Shown: piece after piece, positions 53,101 to 58,110 of the stretch | Layout of the letters: every line of letters begins with the position of its first letter | Numbering within the stretch: position 1 is the stretch's first letter | DNA from: Dama dama | Lineage: Eukaryota > Chordata > Mammalia > Artiodactyla > Cervidae | NCBI RefSeq assembly: GCF_033118175.1 | Contig: NC_083685.1 | Location: 120,660,501-120,724,500 of the forward strand | DNA: 64,000 nt | Reading direction: 5' to 3' | The notes under the pieces: generated by a model | Databases searched by the model: none | What the model was told of the DNA's origin: nothing | The model's input: the letters and a program-made list of their open reading frames with translations, nothing else | Program-made: the position numbers and the translations under genes

Positions 53101-55578
53101 AGCCCTGGACAGCGGCTATGACACGGAGAACTACGAGTCCCCAGAGTTCATACTCAAGGAGGCCCATGAGCCCTGTGAGCCCGAGGCCTTTGGGGAGCTG
53201 GCCTCAGAGGGTGAGAGCCCGGGGCCCGAGACTCGGCTCTCTGCCTCCCTAGGTGGCCTCAGCGAGAAGAATCCCTACCGCGACTCTGCCTACTTCTCAG
53301 ACCTGGACACGGAGCCAGAGCCCCCCGTGGGCCCCAAGGAGAAGCATGGAGGTGTCCCAGTCCCCAGGCCAGAGCCTGATCTGGAGAGCCCGAAGAGCCC
53401 CAGGCTGCAGTCTGCACAGCCCTCCCCTGAGCTGGGGGTCCCCGGGGAGGCACAGGGCGCTGGCCCCAGGGAGGTGCCACCACTGCCACTCTCACTGTCA
53501 TTGCCTGAGGACTCTTCCCCAGAGCCAAGCGCCTGCCCCACAGGCCCCAGGCAGGAGCCTCCCTGGCCCCAAGACCCAGTCCAGGTGCCACCCATGCCCA
53601 ACCCCGTGAGTTCTAAGATTTTCTTGCTGACTCCAGTCCGGCCAAGCTCAGAAAGCCACCGCCCAGAGCTCCAGGAGACCCTGGGACTGCTGTCAGGGTC
53701 GAACCTGCAGGAACAGACGGGGGGCCCAGGTGCCTCCAGAACCCCGCTCTGCCTGACCCTGCCCGGACTCCCCGCGGCCCCGGAGGGGCGGCCGGAGGAG
53801 GAAGAAGAGGACAGCGAGGACAGCGATGAGTCGGACGAAGAGCTCCGCTGCTACAGCATCCAGGAGCCAAGCGAGGAGAGCGAGGAGGAGGTGCCGCCCG
53901 TGCCAGTGGTGGTGGCGGAGAGCCAGAGCGCGCGCAACCTGCGCAGCCTGCTTAAGATGCCGAGCCTGCTGTCCGAGGCCTTCTGCGAGGACCTGGAGCG
54001 CAAGAAGAAAGCTGTGTCCTTCTTCGACGACGTCACTGTCTACCTCTTTGACCAGGTGGGCAGCTGCCCTGGGCTTGGCGTGGGGAGAGGGGCCTGCGGT
54101 GGGACTGGAAGCCTTGGGCGACAAGTGCCGCTTTGATTCCCCCAGGAAAGCCCCACCCGAGAGCTCGGGGAGCCCTTCCCTGGTGCCAAGGAGTCACCCC
54201 CCACGTTCCCACCGGGCAGCCCAGGCTCCCCCAGTGCCTCCTGCCGGACACGGCGGGCTGACCCCTCCCCCGAAGGCCCTGCGACTGAACAGGGTGAGCT
54301 AGGGGCGGGGCGAGGCGGAGGGGCGGGCCCTGGTGGAGGCGTGGCGAGGCGGAGGGGCGGGCCCTGGTGGAGGCGGGGCGAAGCAGAGGGGCGGGCCCTG
54401 GTGGAGGCGGGGCGAGGCGGAGGGGCGGGCACTGGTGGAGGCGGGGCGTGACATTACACTCTGGGCGGGGTCTCCCCATCCCATCCACAACTGACTACAG
54501 GTTTCTCGCAGACGGAGAGTTCGAGTGGAATGATGGTCTCATGCTGACGCCGGCCCAGGAGCCGGCCTCGCGCATCTCCACCGAGACTCCCAAGTCCGCC
54601 GAGACTCCCAAGTCCGTCGCGCCCAGCCCCTTCTCGCGCTTCACCGTCTCACCAGCGCCTGCGTCCCGCTTCTCCATCACGCATGTCTCCGACTCGGACT
54701 CCGGGTCCGTGGGAGGTAAGGCACCCGTTGGGCGCCGAGGCCCTGTGCTCATTATTTCTTGTTTTCTGGACAAGCTCAGTTTTCAGATGGGGGAACGGAG
54801 GCTCGGAGAGGTCAAGTCACGTCCGGCCTGTTTGTTGTGGCCACCTTGGCGTGTGTCCTCTCTTCCCTGGGGAGATGTAGTGCCCCAGACAGAGCTGACT
54901 GGGCCCTCCTAGGACTAGGCTACGTGCCCGCCCCCTCCCAGCACATCTCAGATCTGATGGCCCTTGCCCAGGGGAGGTGGTGGTGGTGGTGGTGGTTCAG
55001 GCCCTACTTAGGGGCCTTAGCTCACCCCTCCTTCCAAGCTCCTATCAGCCTCAGACCAAGTGGGCTCATCCCTGCCCAGCTGCCCTCACCTCCCACCCCC
55101 ATTCTGCTGGGCTTCCCAGAAAGCTCAGCTCCACTAGGATGCCCCTAGTTGTCTTGTCCCCCAGGCAGACCCAGCCCTTCCCCCAGCTGCCCTTGACTGG
55201 TGGCTGCAGCTACTAGGGAAGGACCTGCCCGCCTGTCACACAGTACGTCCTTAATGGATGTCTGAACAAGCCCAGCTCACCAGGAGGCGGGTGTGTGACC
55301 CTGGCCAGCCCAGTACTGTTTGGGTCTGTTAGGAGAATTTCAGAGGGCTGATGCTGAGTTTTGTTGGGCCAGGTGCTTGGTGATGCAGTAGGAAGGCTAA
55401 ATTAGCTCCCACCTAGACAAGCAGGCTGGTAGGCCTGTTGCAGCCTCAGCTGTTCAGTGGCCCCTAAGCCAGGGATTGAGGCCAGGTGGGAGTCCCTGAA
55501 TCCCCAGTGTTTCCTCAAACACGCATGTGTTTGCCAGGTCCTGCAGCAGGTGCTGGGGGCAGCTGTAAAGAGGCTTGA
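17050..55578 (+). CDS. AATK: Apoptosis-associated tyrosine kinase (LMTK1), complete 14-exon coding region
   Basis: Joining 17050-17104, 39962-40095, 43068-43215, 45643-45722, 46334-46452, 46649-46736, 47713-47846, 49138-49222, 49297-49418, 50778-50927, 51388-54055, 54146-54293, 54512-54715 and 55538-55578 gives an uninterrupted 1,391-residue protein, close to the human long form as I recall it. Every intron is GT-AG and the phases agree. Residues 32-54 form a transmembrane helix, followed by cysteines at 52, 54 and 55 suited to palmitoylation. The kinase domain spans about 125-397: glycine loop GHGWFGKV, lysine 157 (VVVK), gatekeeper Met 203, catalytic HSDLALRN (Asp 254), DYG 272-274 in place of DFG, and APE 299-301. 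The rest is a long disordered acidic and proline-rich tail. K1246-F1250 (KAVSF) and the following VTVYLF resemble a PP1-docking RVxF site. The family acts on endosome transport and neurite growth, and is regulated by Cdk5. It lies tail-to-tail with BAIAP2. Confidence 0.96.
18640..18740. promoter_or_regulatory. AT-rich island in AATK intron 1, candidate enhancer
   Basis: A patch of about 100 bases of low GC inside GC-rich intron, containing GTTAAC with an overlapping E-box CAGCTG (18,680-18,685), a homeodomain-type TAATTATAA (18,695-18,704) and ATGTGTCAG. It is not part of a repeat that I recognise. Confidence 0.3.
18975..19075 (-). mobile_element. MIR SINE fragment
   Basis: The plus strand has the MIR core in reverse: GAGTCTCAGTTTTCTCATC, TGTAAAGGGATAGCAGTGCC and GGGTTAAGCACC. 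Confidence 0.65.
19725..19790 (-). mobile_element. MIR SINE fragment
   Basis: GTGGCCTTGGGCCAGTCACT followed by CAACCTCTCTGAGACTCAG is the central MIR segment in reverse orientation. Confidence 0.65.
21371..21579 (-). mobile_element. Bov-tA SINE
   Basis: The plus strand reads the BovB-type tail first (GTTGCTTCAGTTGTG, TTCGACTCTGCGACC), then CCATGGGATTCTCCAGGC and GCAAGAATACTGGAG. It ends at the reversed tRNA head CCACCTGGGAAGCCC. Confidence 0.93.
21583..22120 (+). mobile_element. Old interspersed repeat split by a Bov-tA SINE
   Basis: GGAATAGTATTCCCCCAAAT, GACTTTGTTTGTAAATAGGG and AAGTTAAGATGAAGCC match the same ancient family seen at 11,684. It is interrupted at 21,692-21,885 and resumes through GGGTCCTTCCAAGAGAGC and ACGAGCCAAGGAAGGCC. 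Confidence 0.55.
21692..21885 (-). mobile_element. Bov-tA SINE nested in an older repeat
   Basis: The plus strand contains GTGCTCAGTCGCTCAGTTG, TATGGACTGTAGCCCACC, CCATGGGATTCTCCAGGC and the reversed head TGAGCCACCAGGGAAG. Confidence 0.93.
23377..23600 (+). mobile_element. Bov-tA SINE
   Basis: The head is GGTTTCCCAGGTGGTGGCGC, the B box GTTCGATCCC, the tail GAATCCCATGGACAGAGGAG and GAGTCGGACACGACTGG. Confidence 0.92.
24029..24250 (-). mobile_element. L1 LINE 3' fragment
   Basis: CTTTATTGAGATATTATTCC, TTCATCCACTTCCAGTGTGC and a following GACCACGGTTCAGAACA are the reversed L1 3' UTR, strongly diverged. Confidence 0.6.
24820..24996 (-). mobile_element. CHR-type SINE, short copy
   Basis: A T run at 24,820 (the element's A tail reversed) leads through GGCTCTTAGTTGCAGCATG and GAGATCGAACC to the reversed head CCACCAGGGAAGTCCC. 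Confidence 0.9.
25800..25890. repeat. Degenerate TG-rich tract
   Basis: GTGAGCACATGTGTAAACG and TGTATGTGAGTGTG are imperfect TG/CG alternations across about 90 bases. Confidence 0.6.
27590..28150 (-). mobile_element. L1 LINE 3' fragment split by a Bov-tA SINE
   Basis: TTTAATTGAGGTGAAATTCA runs to about 27,640. After a SINE the same element resumes with AAATTCATATGACGTGAAAT and GAACCACTTTG, then GTACGGTTCAGTGTTAGTAC. It is the reversed L1 3' UTR. Confidence 0.75.
27641..27852 (-). mobile_element. Bov-tA SINE nested inside L1
   Basis: TCCGACTCTTTGTGATGC, TATGGACTGTAACCCACC, CAAGAATACTGGAATGGG and the reversed head GTGCCACCTGGGACGCC. It sits within an L1 fragment that continues on both sides. 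Confidence 0.93.
29391..29588 (-). mobile_element. L1-like LINE fragment
   Basis: TTTCAGCTTTACTGAAGTA, TAATAGAAACAGACTAAACTG and TTTAAAGTGTGGGATTTGATG are the reversed L1 3' UTR. The AT-rich segment before it (29,190-29,390) is probably another old repeat but I cannot name it. Confidence 0.55.
29589..29776 (-). mobile_element. CHR-type SINE, short copy
   Basis: An A/T tail at 29,589, then GGCTGCGTTGGGTCTTAG and GGGATCAAACCC, ending at the reversed head CCACCAGGGAAGTTCCC. Confidence 0.88.
30483..30598 (+). mobile_element. Bov-tA SINE, head only
   Basis: GGGCTTCCCTGCTAGG, CAGCAATGCAGGAGACC and a B box GGTTCAATTCC, ending at CCAGTATTCTTG where the next SINE begins. Confidence 0.88.
30599..30795 (+). 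mobile_element. Bov-tA SINE, full length
   Basis: Begins GGGCTTCCCTTGCGGTTCAG directly after the truncated copy. It has the B box GGTTCGATCCC and the tail GTCAGACATGACTGAGCC. Confidence 0.93.
31356..31520 (-). mobile_element. CHR-type SINE, short copy
   Basis: A long T/A-rich tail, then ACTGTGCCACGCAGCTTTGG and GATTGGAACCC, and the reversed head CTGCCAGGGAATTCCC. Confidence 0.85.
33142..33160. promoter_or_regulatory. Paired SOX-type sites in AATK intron 1
   Basis: CCTTTGTTGTGATTGTTAA contains two SOX-like half sites in the same orientation (CTTTGTT and GATTGTT), nine bases apart. This is only a motif match. Confidence 0.25.
34475..34787 (-). mobile_element. CHR-type tRNA-Glu SINE, long copy
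   Basis: A T/A-rich tail, then GGCCGCACTGGGTCTTCG, GCTTTCTCTAGTTGCGATG and GGGATCAAATCC, ending at the reversed head GGGCCTCCAGGAAGGTCCC. Confidence 0.9.
37120..37195 (-). mobile_element. MIR SINE fragment
   Basis: CAAGCCTCAGTTTTCTTACC then TCTAAAGTGGGCATGATGAT is the reversed MIR core. Confidence 0.65.
37203..37236. repeat. Short (TG)n microsatellite
   Basis: GGTGTGTGTGTGTGTGCATA followed by TGTGTGCACACAT. Confidence 0.85.
38157..38173. promoter_or_regulatory. RFX X-box in AATK intron 1
   Basis: GGTCACCATGGCAACGG holds a near-palindromic X-box (GTCACC-AT-GGCAAC), which fits the RFX family consensus at all key positions. It lies 1.8 kb before exon 2. Confidence 0.45.
39962..40095 (+). CDS. 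AATK: AATK coding exon 2 (transmembrane segment)
   Basis: Encodes residues 19-63. Residues 32-54 are a hydrophobic helix ending in CLCCKKGG, a positive-inside membrane border with cysteines suited to palmitoylation. Met 49 (40,051) could start a shorter form lacking most of the helix. Ends TTCAAG/GTGAGG. Confidence 0.97.
40096..43067 (+). other. AATK: AATK intron 2
   Basis: About 3.0 kb, GC-rich, no recognised repeats of size. A GC-box-rich stretch followed by TTGTATAAGTCAGCC at 41,405-41,419 is a possible weak internal promoter. Confidence 0.8.
43068..43215 (+). CDS. AATK: AATK coding exon 3
   Basis: Encodes residues 64-112 (starting EFENAEGEEYAADFS and ending AKQPGRS), the juxtamembrane region before the kinase domain. 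Ends TCAG/GTGAGT in phase 1. Confidence 0.97.
43216..45642 (+). other. AATK: AATK intron 3
   Basis: About 2.4 kb of GC-rich unique sequence with one partial Bov-tA SINE at 43,691. Ends in CCCTATTACAG. Confidence 0.8.
43691..43822 (+). mobile_element. Bov-tA-type SINE, 3' half
   Basis: GCCTGGAGAAGGAAATGG, CCCATGGACCGAGGATCC and GAGTCAGACATGACTGAGC are the 3' part of a bovine SINE. The tRNA head is absent. Confidence 0.9.
45643..45722 (+). CDS. AATK: AATK coding exon 4 (glycine loop)
   Basis: Encodes residues 113-139, ending EEIGHGWFGK, the start of the kinase domain with its glycine-rich loop. Ends GGGAAG/GTGAGT. Confidence 0.97.
45723..46333 (+). other. AATK: AATK intron 4
   Basis: 611 bases. 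Contains a MIR-like TTTTGCAGATGAGTAAATTG at about 46,118-46,137 and, next to it, a Bov SINE tail fragment. No coding potential recognised. Confidence 0.85.
46147..46230 (+). mobile_element. Bov-tA SINE, 3' fragment
   Basis: AGCCCATGGACAGAGGAGCC, GGCTACAGTCCATGGGG and GTCGGACATGACTGAGG. Only the tail of the element is present. Confidence 0.88.
46334..46452 (+). CDS. AATK: AATK coding exon 5 (catalytic lysine)
   Basis: Encodes residues 140-178, including VVVKEL with the ATP-anchoring lysine at 157. Ends in phase 2 (TACAG/GTGGGT). Confidence 0.97.
46649..46736 (+). CDS. AATK: AATK coding exon 6 (hinge)
   Basis: Encodes residues 179-208. The hinge reads LLVMEFCPM with a methionine gatekeeper at 203. 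As I recall it, human has Leu where the last residue here is Met. Ends GATG/GTGAGT. Confidence 0.97.
46737..47712 (+). other. AATK: AATK intron 6
   Basis: 976 bases of GC-rich sequence with a short CA/CG tract at about 47,178-47,210. Nothing else recognised. Ends CCTTCTCGACAG. Confidence 0.85.
47713..47846 (+). CDS. AATK: AATK coding exon 7
   Basis: Encodes residues 209-252 (GDLKGYLRSCRV ... HRNNYVH). The final H plus the split Ser begin the catalytic HSDLALRN motif completed in exon 8. Ends CACAG/GTGAGG. Confidence 0.97.
48314..48380 (+). ncRNA. MIR338: miR-338 precursor hairpin
   Basis: The 5' arm AACAATATCC-TGGTGCTGAGTG (48,320-48,341) and the 3' arm TCCAGCATCA-GTGATTTTGTTG (48,355-48,376) match the miR-338-5p and -3p sequences I know, and pair across a short loop (ATGACACACCAAC). 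It is on the same strand as AATK, inside intron 7, as in human and rodents, and should be processed from the AATK transcript. miR-338-3p promotes oligodendrocyte differentiation and tunes mitochondrial and axonal genes in neurons, so host and guest share a nervous-system setting. Confidence 0.97.
48318..48377 (-). ncRNA. MIR3065: miR-3065, antisense to miR-338
   Basis: The complement of the same hairpin begins TCAACAAAATCACTGATGC (from 48,377 down), matching miR-3065-5p as I recall it, and its other arm starts TCAGCACCAGGATATTGTTG. The 3' end of that arm differs from human by one base (GGGG rather than GGAG). Expression needs antisense transcription, not shown by sequence. Confidence 0.65.
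49138..49222 (+). CDS. AATK: AATK coding exon 8 (catalytic loop and DYG)
   Basis: Encodes residues 253-281: DLALRN with catalytic Asp 254 and Asn 259, then KIGDYGLSHGKYR, where DYG replaces DFG as in other LMTK kinases. The S-H-G after it differs from the A-H-C I recall for human. Confidence 0.97.
49297..49418 (+). CDS. AATK: AATK coding exon 9 (activation segment, APE)
   Basis: Encodes residues 282-321, starting EDYFVTADQLWVPLRW and including IAPELVDE (APE 299-301). Ends in phase 2 (GTGTG/GTGAGT). The intron before it is only 74 bases. Confidence 0.97.
49419..50777 (+). other. AATK: AATK intron 9
   Basis: 1,359 bases, GC-rich, no recognised repeat or exon. Ends TCCTCACAG. Confidence 0.85.
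50778..50927 (+). CDS. AATK: AATK coding exon 10
   Basis: Encodes residues 322-371 of the kinase C-lobe: SLGVTIWELFELGAQPYPHH through LTLSDR. Ends in phase 2 (CGCTG/GTGAGG). Confidence 0.97.
50928..51387 (+). other. AATK: AATK intron 10
   Basis: 460 bases, ending CTTCCCGCAG. The second half is open in the exon 11 frame, but this upstream part is intronic because exon 10 joins cleanly at 51,388. No other feature seen. Confidence 0.85.
51388..54055 (+). CDS. AATK: AATK coding exon 11 (giant exon, disordered tail)
   Basis: 2,668 bases encoding residues 372-1261. The first about 28 residues finish the kinase domain (YEVMQFCWLQPEQRP). The rest is low-complexity, proline-, serine- and acid-rich, with an acidic run EEEEEDSEDSDESDEE near the end. 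A conserved block follows (SARNLRSLLKMPSLLSEAF) and then KKKAVSFFDDVTVYLFDQ, a PP1-docking-like site comparable to KVRF-SEKVTVHF in GADD34. Several SP and TP sites suit Cdk5. Confidence 0.97.
54146..54293 (+). CDS. AATK: AATK coding exon 12
   Basis: Encodes residues 1262-1310 (ESPTRELGEPFPGAKESPPT ... EGPATEQ). Ends in phase 1 (CAGG/GTGAGC). The middle diverges from human as recalled. Confidence 0.94.
54300..54450. repeat. 34-bp minisatellite filling AATK intron 12
   Basis: About four copies of a unit containing GGCGAGGCGGAGGGGCGGG and CCCTGGTGGAGGC, period 34 bases (for example GAGGGG at 54,318 and 54,352). Copies differ by single bases. The plus strand is G-rich with many GGGCGGG cores. 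It takes up most of the 218-base intron. Confidence 0.93.
54512..54715 (+). CDS. AATK: AATK coding exon 13
   Basis: Encodes residues 1311-1378: DGEFEWNDGLMLTPAQEP, a duplicated ETPKS unit, then SPFSRFTVSPAPASRFSITH, a conserved C-terminal block. The acceptor at 54,511 (CTCGCAG) was chosen over the AG at 54,500 because only it keeps frame. Ends GGGAG/GTAAGG. Confidence 0.94.
54583..54618 (+). repeat. AATK: 18-bp coding tandem duplication in AATK exon 13
   Basis: GAGACTCCCAAGTCCGCC at 54,583-54,600 is followed by GAGACTCCCAAGTCCGTC at 54,601-54,618, giving ETPKSA-ETPKSV in the protein. Confidence 0.97.
54716..55537 (+). other. AATK: AATK intron 13
   Basis: 822 bases, with a MIR-like start (about 54,765-54,830, GGACAAGCTCAGTTTTCAG) and a short (TGG)n run at 54,977-54,994. 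Ends GTGTTTGCCAG. Confidence 0.85.
55538..55578 (+). CDS. AATK: AATK coding exon 14 (C-terminus)
   Basis: Encodes the last residues, GPAAGAGGSCKEA, with TGA at 55,576-55,578. The join gives SVGGPAAGAGG, resembling the mouse C-terminus as I recall it, and the KEA end resembles human. The acceptor TTTGCCAG is in the right phase. Confidence 0.9.
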
Positions 55579-56625
55579 GCCCCAGGCGGCCCCTGCCCCC
55601 CCTTGGAGCCTCTGCTGGTCCTGTCCCTGGCAGCAGCAAGGATGGACTGAGTGGTGGGGACTTTGATCCTGGCCGTGGTCAGCAGCAGAAGCTTCCAGCG
55701 CTTTGGTGCCCCCCTTGCTGCACCCTGCAGGAGCAGGGTGGGATGAGGCCCCTCTCTGGCCCTGGACGGCGGCGCATCTGTGCACGGCAGCCCGTGCTGC
55801 CCTGGGGGCAAGATCTTTCCTGGACACTTGGGTTTGCTGCTAGCCCCTAGGGATGCCCTACAACGCCCCCCCCCCCCACCCCCCGCAGCTGCCCCCTCCG
55901 CCCTGGCCCCTGCTGTCAGACTGCTTGGCCCTGCCCATGGTTCCTGTGGTGCACTGCAGGTCGCTGTGTCCCCGCTGCAGGCGAGAGGGCAGGCACAGGC
56001 CCGCTGGGACGGCCTCTGCCTGCTTCACCCCTTCTGCCGGTTCAGGGTTTGCTCAGTGCAAGAAGAGGTCACCTGGCTCACGTGTCCCTGCTCCAAGTCG
56101 GTGGCTGTTTCCCCTCCACTGAATCAGCTAGACCGTAAGCTCTCCCTTCCTACAGGGCCTGGACCGGCTCCTGTTGGTCCCACTGGAGCCCTGCGAAGGG
56201 GCCGAGCTGGGCAGCCCGAAAGATGGGGGGCTTTCAGGTCGCAGTCTTGCCGCTGCAGCCCCGTCTGGAGGTGCCCATGGCTCCCCTCTGCAAGGTAGTG
56301 CCCAGCCCTGCCCAGCTGCCAAAGCAATGTGGGTGCACCCCATGGTCAGCATCAGGGGGTTGCTGCTGCAGGAGTGGGGGCAGTGGGAAGGGGTGGGGCA
56401 GCACACGGAGTATTTTTGTAACTGCTGTTGTCAGAGCGAACTGAAATGGGACGCTTTTAAGTTATTGTTGCCAAAGAGACGTAAAGTTTATTGTTGCTTT
56501 TGGGGTGTGGGCGGGGACTTGTTTTGGGGTTTTTGTTTATTAGTTTGAGGCTTAGGATGCTGGTACAATGATCTTGTTCCTTTTTTGTCTGTTTTTTAAG
56601 AGAAATCAAAGCTAAGGAAAAAGCC
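55579..56625 (+). other. AATK: AATK 3' UTR
   Basis: About 1 kb following the stop, becoming T-rich toward the end (TGTTTTGGGGTTTTTG, then CCTTTTTTGTCTGTTTTTTA). No canonical AATAAA is present before 56,625. A variant signal near AGAGAAATCAAAGC at 56,599-56,612 is possible. The end position is approximate. A long C run lies at 55,867-55,885. Confidence 0.6.
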
Positions 56626-57269
56626 TTCATGCTAAGCGTGTGGTTCTTTTGGAGTCTGCAGATGAAGCCCTGGGCAGAACGGGGCCTGGGCAGGGTGGGG
56701 GTGGGGGTTGGGGGGGGGTCCCTCTAGTCCCTTGTGACCACTGGGTGGGTGCAGGAGGCAGGCCACCCTCTTCACCCTGGTGTCCTGGGCACACCTTGGT
56801 GAGGGAGACAGTGACCTTGGGCCCCCAGTGTGCCTGGGTGGGGGTGTCTTCCCAGAGCAGGGCAGAGGGACTGATGCCTGGAGCCCTCACATCCAGCCTG
56901 GTAAGCTGGCCCTGCCTAGGTAAGGTTGAGCAGGGGGACCCCTCTGGGCAGCTCTTCCCCCTTTCCCTCAGCACAGGGTGGCGGGAGGAGGGGGTGGTGA
57001 GCCAGGAGCAAGGTGGGGTGTGAGGAGGTGGGGCACCTGTGCACCCCCACCTCGACCATCTGTCTTAGGACCTCGTGTTGCTCCACCTGGCCCGCCTCCA
57101 GCTTCCGCCAGGTGAGAGACCTCCGGAGCCCCCCCACCCCATCCCGGCTTTGTGTTCTGGGGTGGGGGCAGGCTGAAGGTGGTGCAGGGCTCCTGAGCAC
57201 CTCCTTGGAGGGTCTGGGAGGTGAGCGAGCACTGCTTGGGACATCGCCTGAGGTAAGGACTACTATCAG

Positions 57270-58040
57270 CAACGTGGTTAGCTTGGCTGTATTTCAGCCT
57301 CAAACGTCAAATACCACGGACCCAGAAAAGTTTCTAAAATCTTGTATTTCAGCTGAAATAGGGAAGCAGCCAGGGCATCAAGGGGGGAAGCCCACCCAGA
57401 CGCCCTGGGCCAGGACCGCCTCAATGGTACACAGCTCGGGGACCCAGGACACAGCATTGACCCCCTCCTTGGGGCCAGGGAGGAGAGCCAGGCCCCTGCA
57501 GCCATTTCTGGGTAGGAGTTCGGGTATGGGCAGGGAGAAGCCCCCCAAACTGCCAGTGGGCACAGGGAGACCCAGCAGAGCCCCAGGCAAGAGTCTGCCA
57601 GGAGGTTACGTGTTCTTAATAAATCCGTCTTCTGAGAAAAGGGGCAGACCCTCCGCTCCCCGCGCCCTTGTGTCCTGCCTGCAGGCACGCACAGGTGAGT
57701 GGCCTCGTGACTGACCGGACAGGGGCTCCCCTTCAGCGACAAGCCGACGGGATGACCTTCCATGCACCCTGGAGGCTCCCCGGCCTACACAACAGACATG
57801 CCTGGCCCGAAAAGTTGGCCCCAGGGCCCGGGGCCAGCCCCCCTCATTCTCCTCAAGCACGGCCCAGGTGCCACCTCCTGACCCTGTGGCAAGAGCCGGG
57901 GTCCAGCCCAGACCAGACTGAGGTGGGGGCAGAAGGGTTTGGAAGGAGGGAATTCTCTAACAGGGAACAAGCCTATTGTAACAAAACAGGTTACAGGGCA
58001 GGGCAGGGGTCCCCACAGGCGGTGGGCGCAGACGCGGCGG
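57270..58040 (-). other. BAIAP2: BAIAP2 distal 3' UTR, approximate
   Basis: Follows the stop at 58,041 on the minus strand. The segment 57,280-57,360 is AT-richer with two AATACA variant poly(A) signals on the minus strand (plus-strand TGTATT at about 57,288 and 57,343), so the end is probably near 57.27 kb. No canonical AATAAA is visible on this strand. Confidence 0.4.
57616..57621 (+). terminator. Canonical AATAAA on the plus strand downstream of AATK
   Basis: TTCTTAATAAATCCG is the first perfect plus-strand poly(A) signal after the AATK stop, 2 kb downstream. It could serve a readthrough AATK transcript, or be chance. Confidence 0.25.
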
Positions 58041-58110
58041 TCAGCTGAGGAGTGGGGCAGACCTGTCGTTGGTCACTGTCGGCTTTAGCTGGACGCTGGC
58101 GAAGGGGTTC
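58041..58110 (-). CDS. BAIAP2: BAIAP2 (IRSp53) distal alternative terminal exon
   Basis: On the minus strand the acceptor CTCTCCCCAG (AG at 58,112-58,111) is followed by G and codons for NPFASVQLKPTVTNDR and SAPLLS, with TGA at 58,043-58,041. This is the short-form C-terminus of BAIAP2, an I-BAR and SH3 adaptor that links Rac and Cdc42 to WAVE, Mena and Eps8 in filopodia and dendritic spines. The body of the protein lies beyond the right edge. Human has His where Ser stands in NPFAS, as I recall. An internal donor-like ACAG/GTCTGC at 58,063 would allow splicing onward after NDR, as in the longer human form, but I could not find the matching downstream exon. Confidence 0.95.

Noticed and set aside
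54491..54511. Acceptor at 54,500 (GACTACAG) for AATK exon 13
   Set aside because: It is strong but gives the wrong phase. The AG at 54,511 yields the conserved frame.
57785..57970. Minus-strand acceptor CCCACCTCAG as the partner of the BAIAP2 internal donor
   Set aside because: The resulting peptide does not resemble the longer BAIAP2 C-terminus I know. Kept only as an untested possibility.
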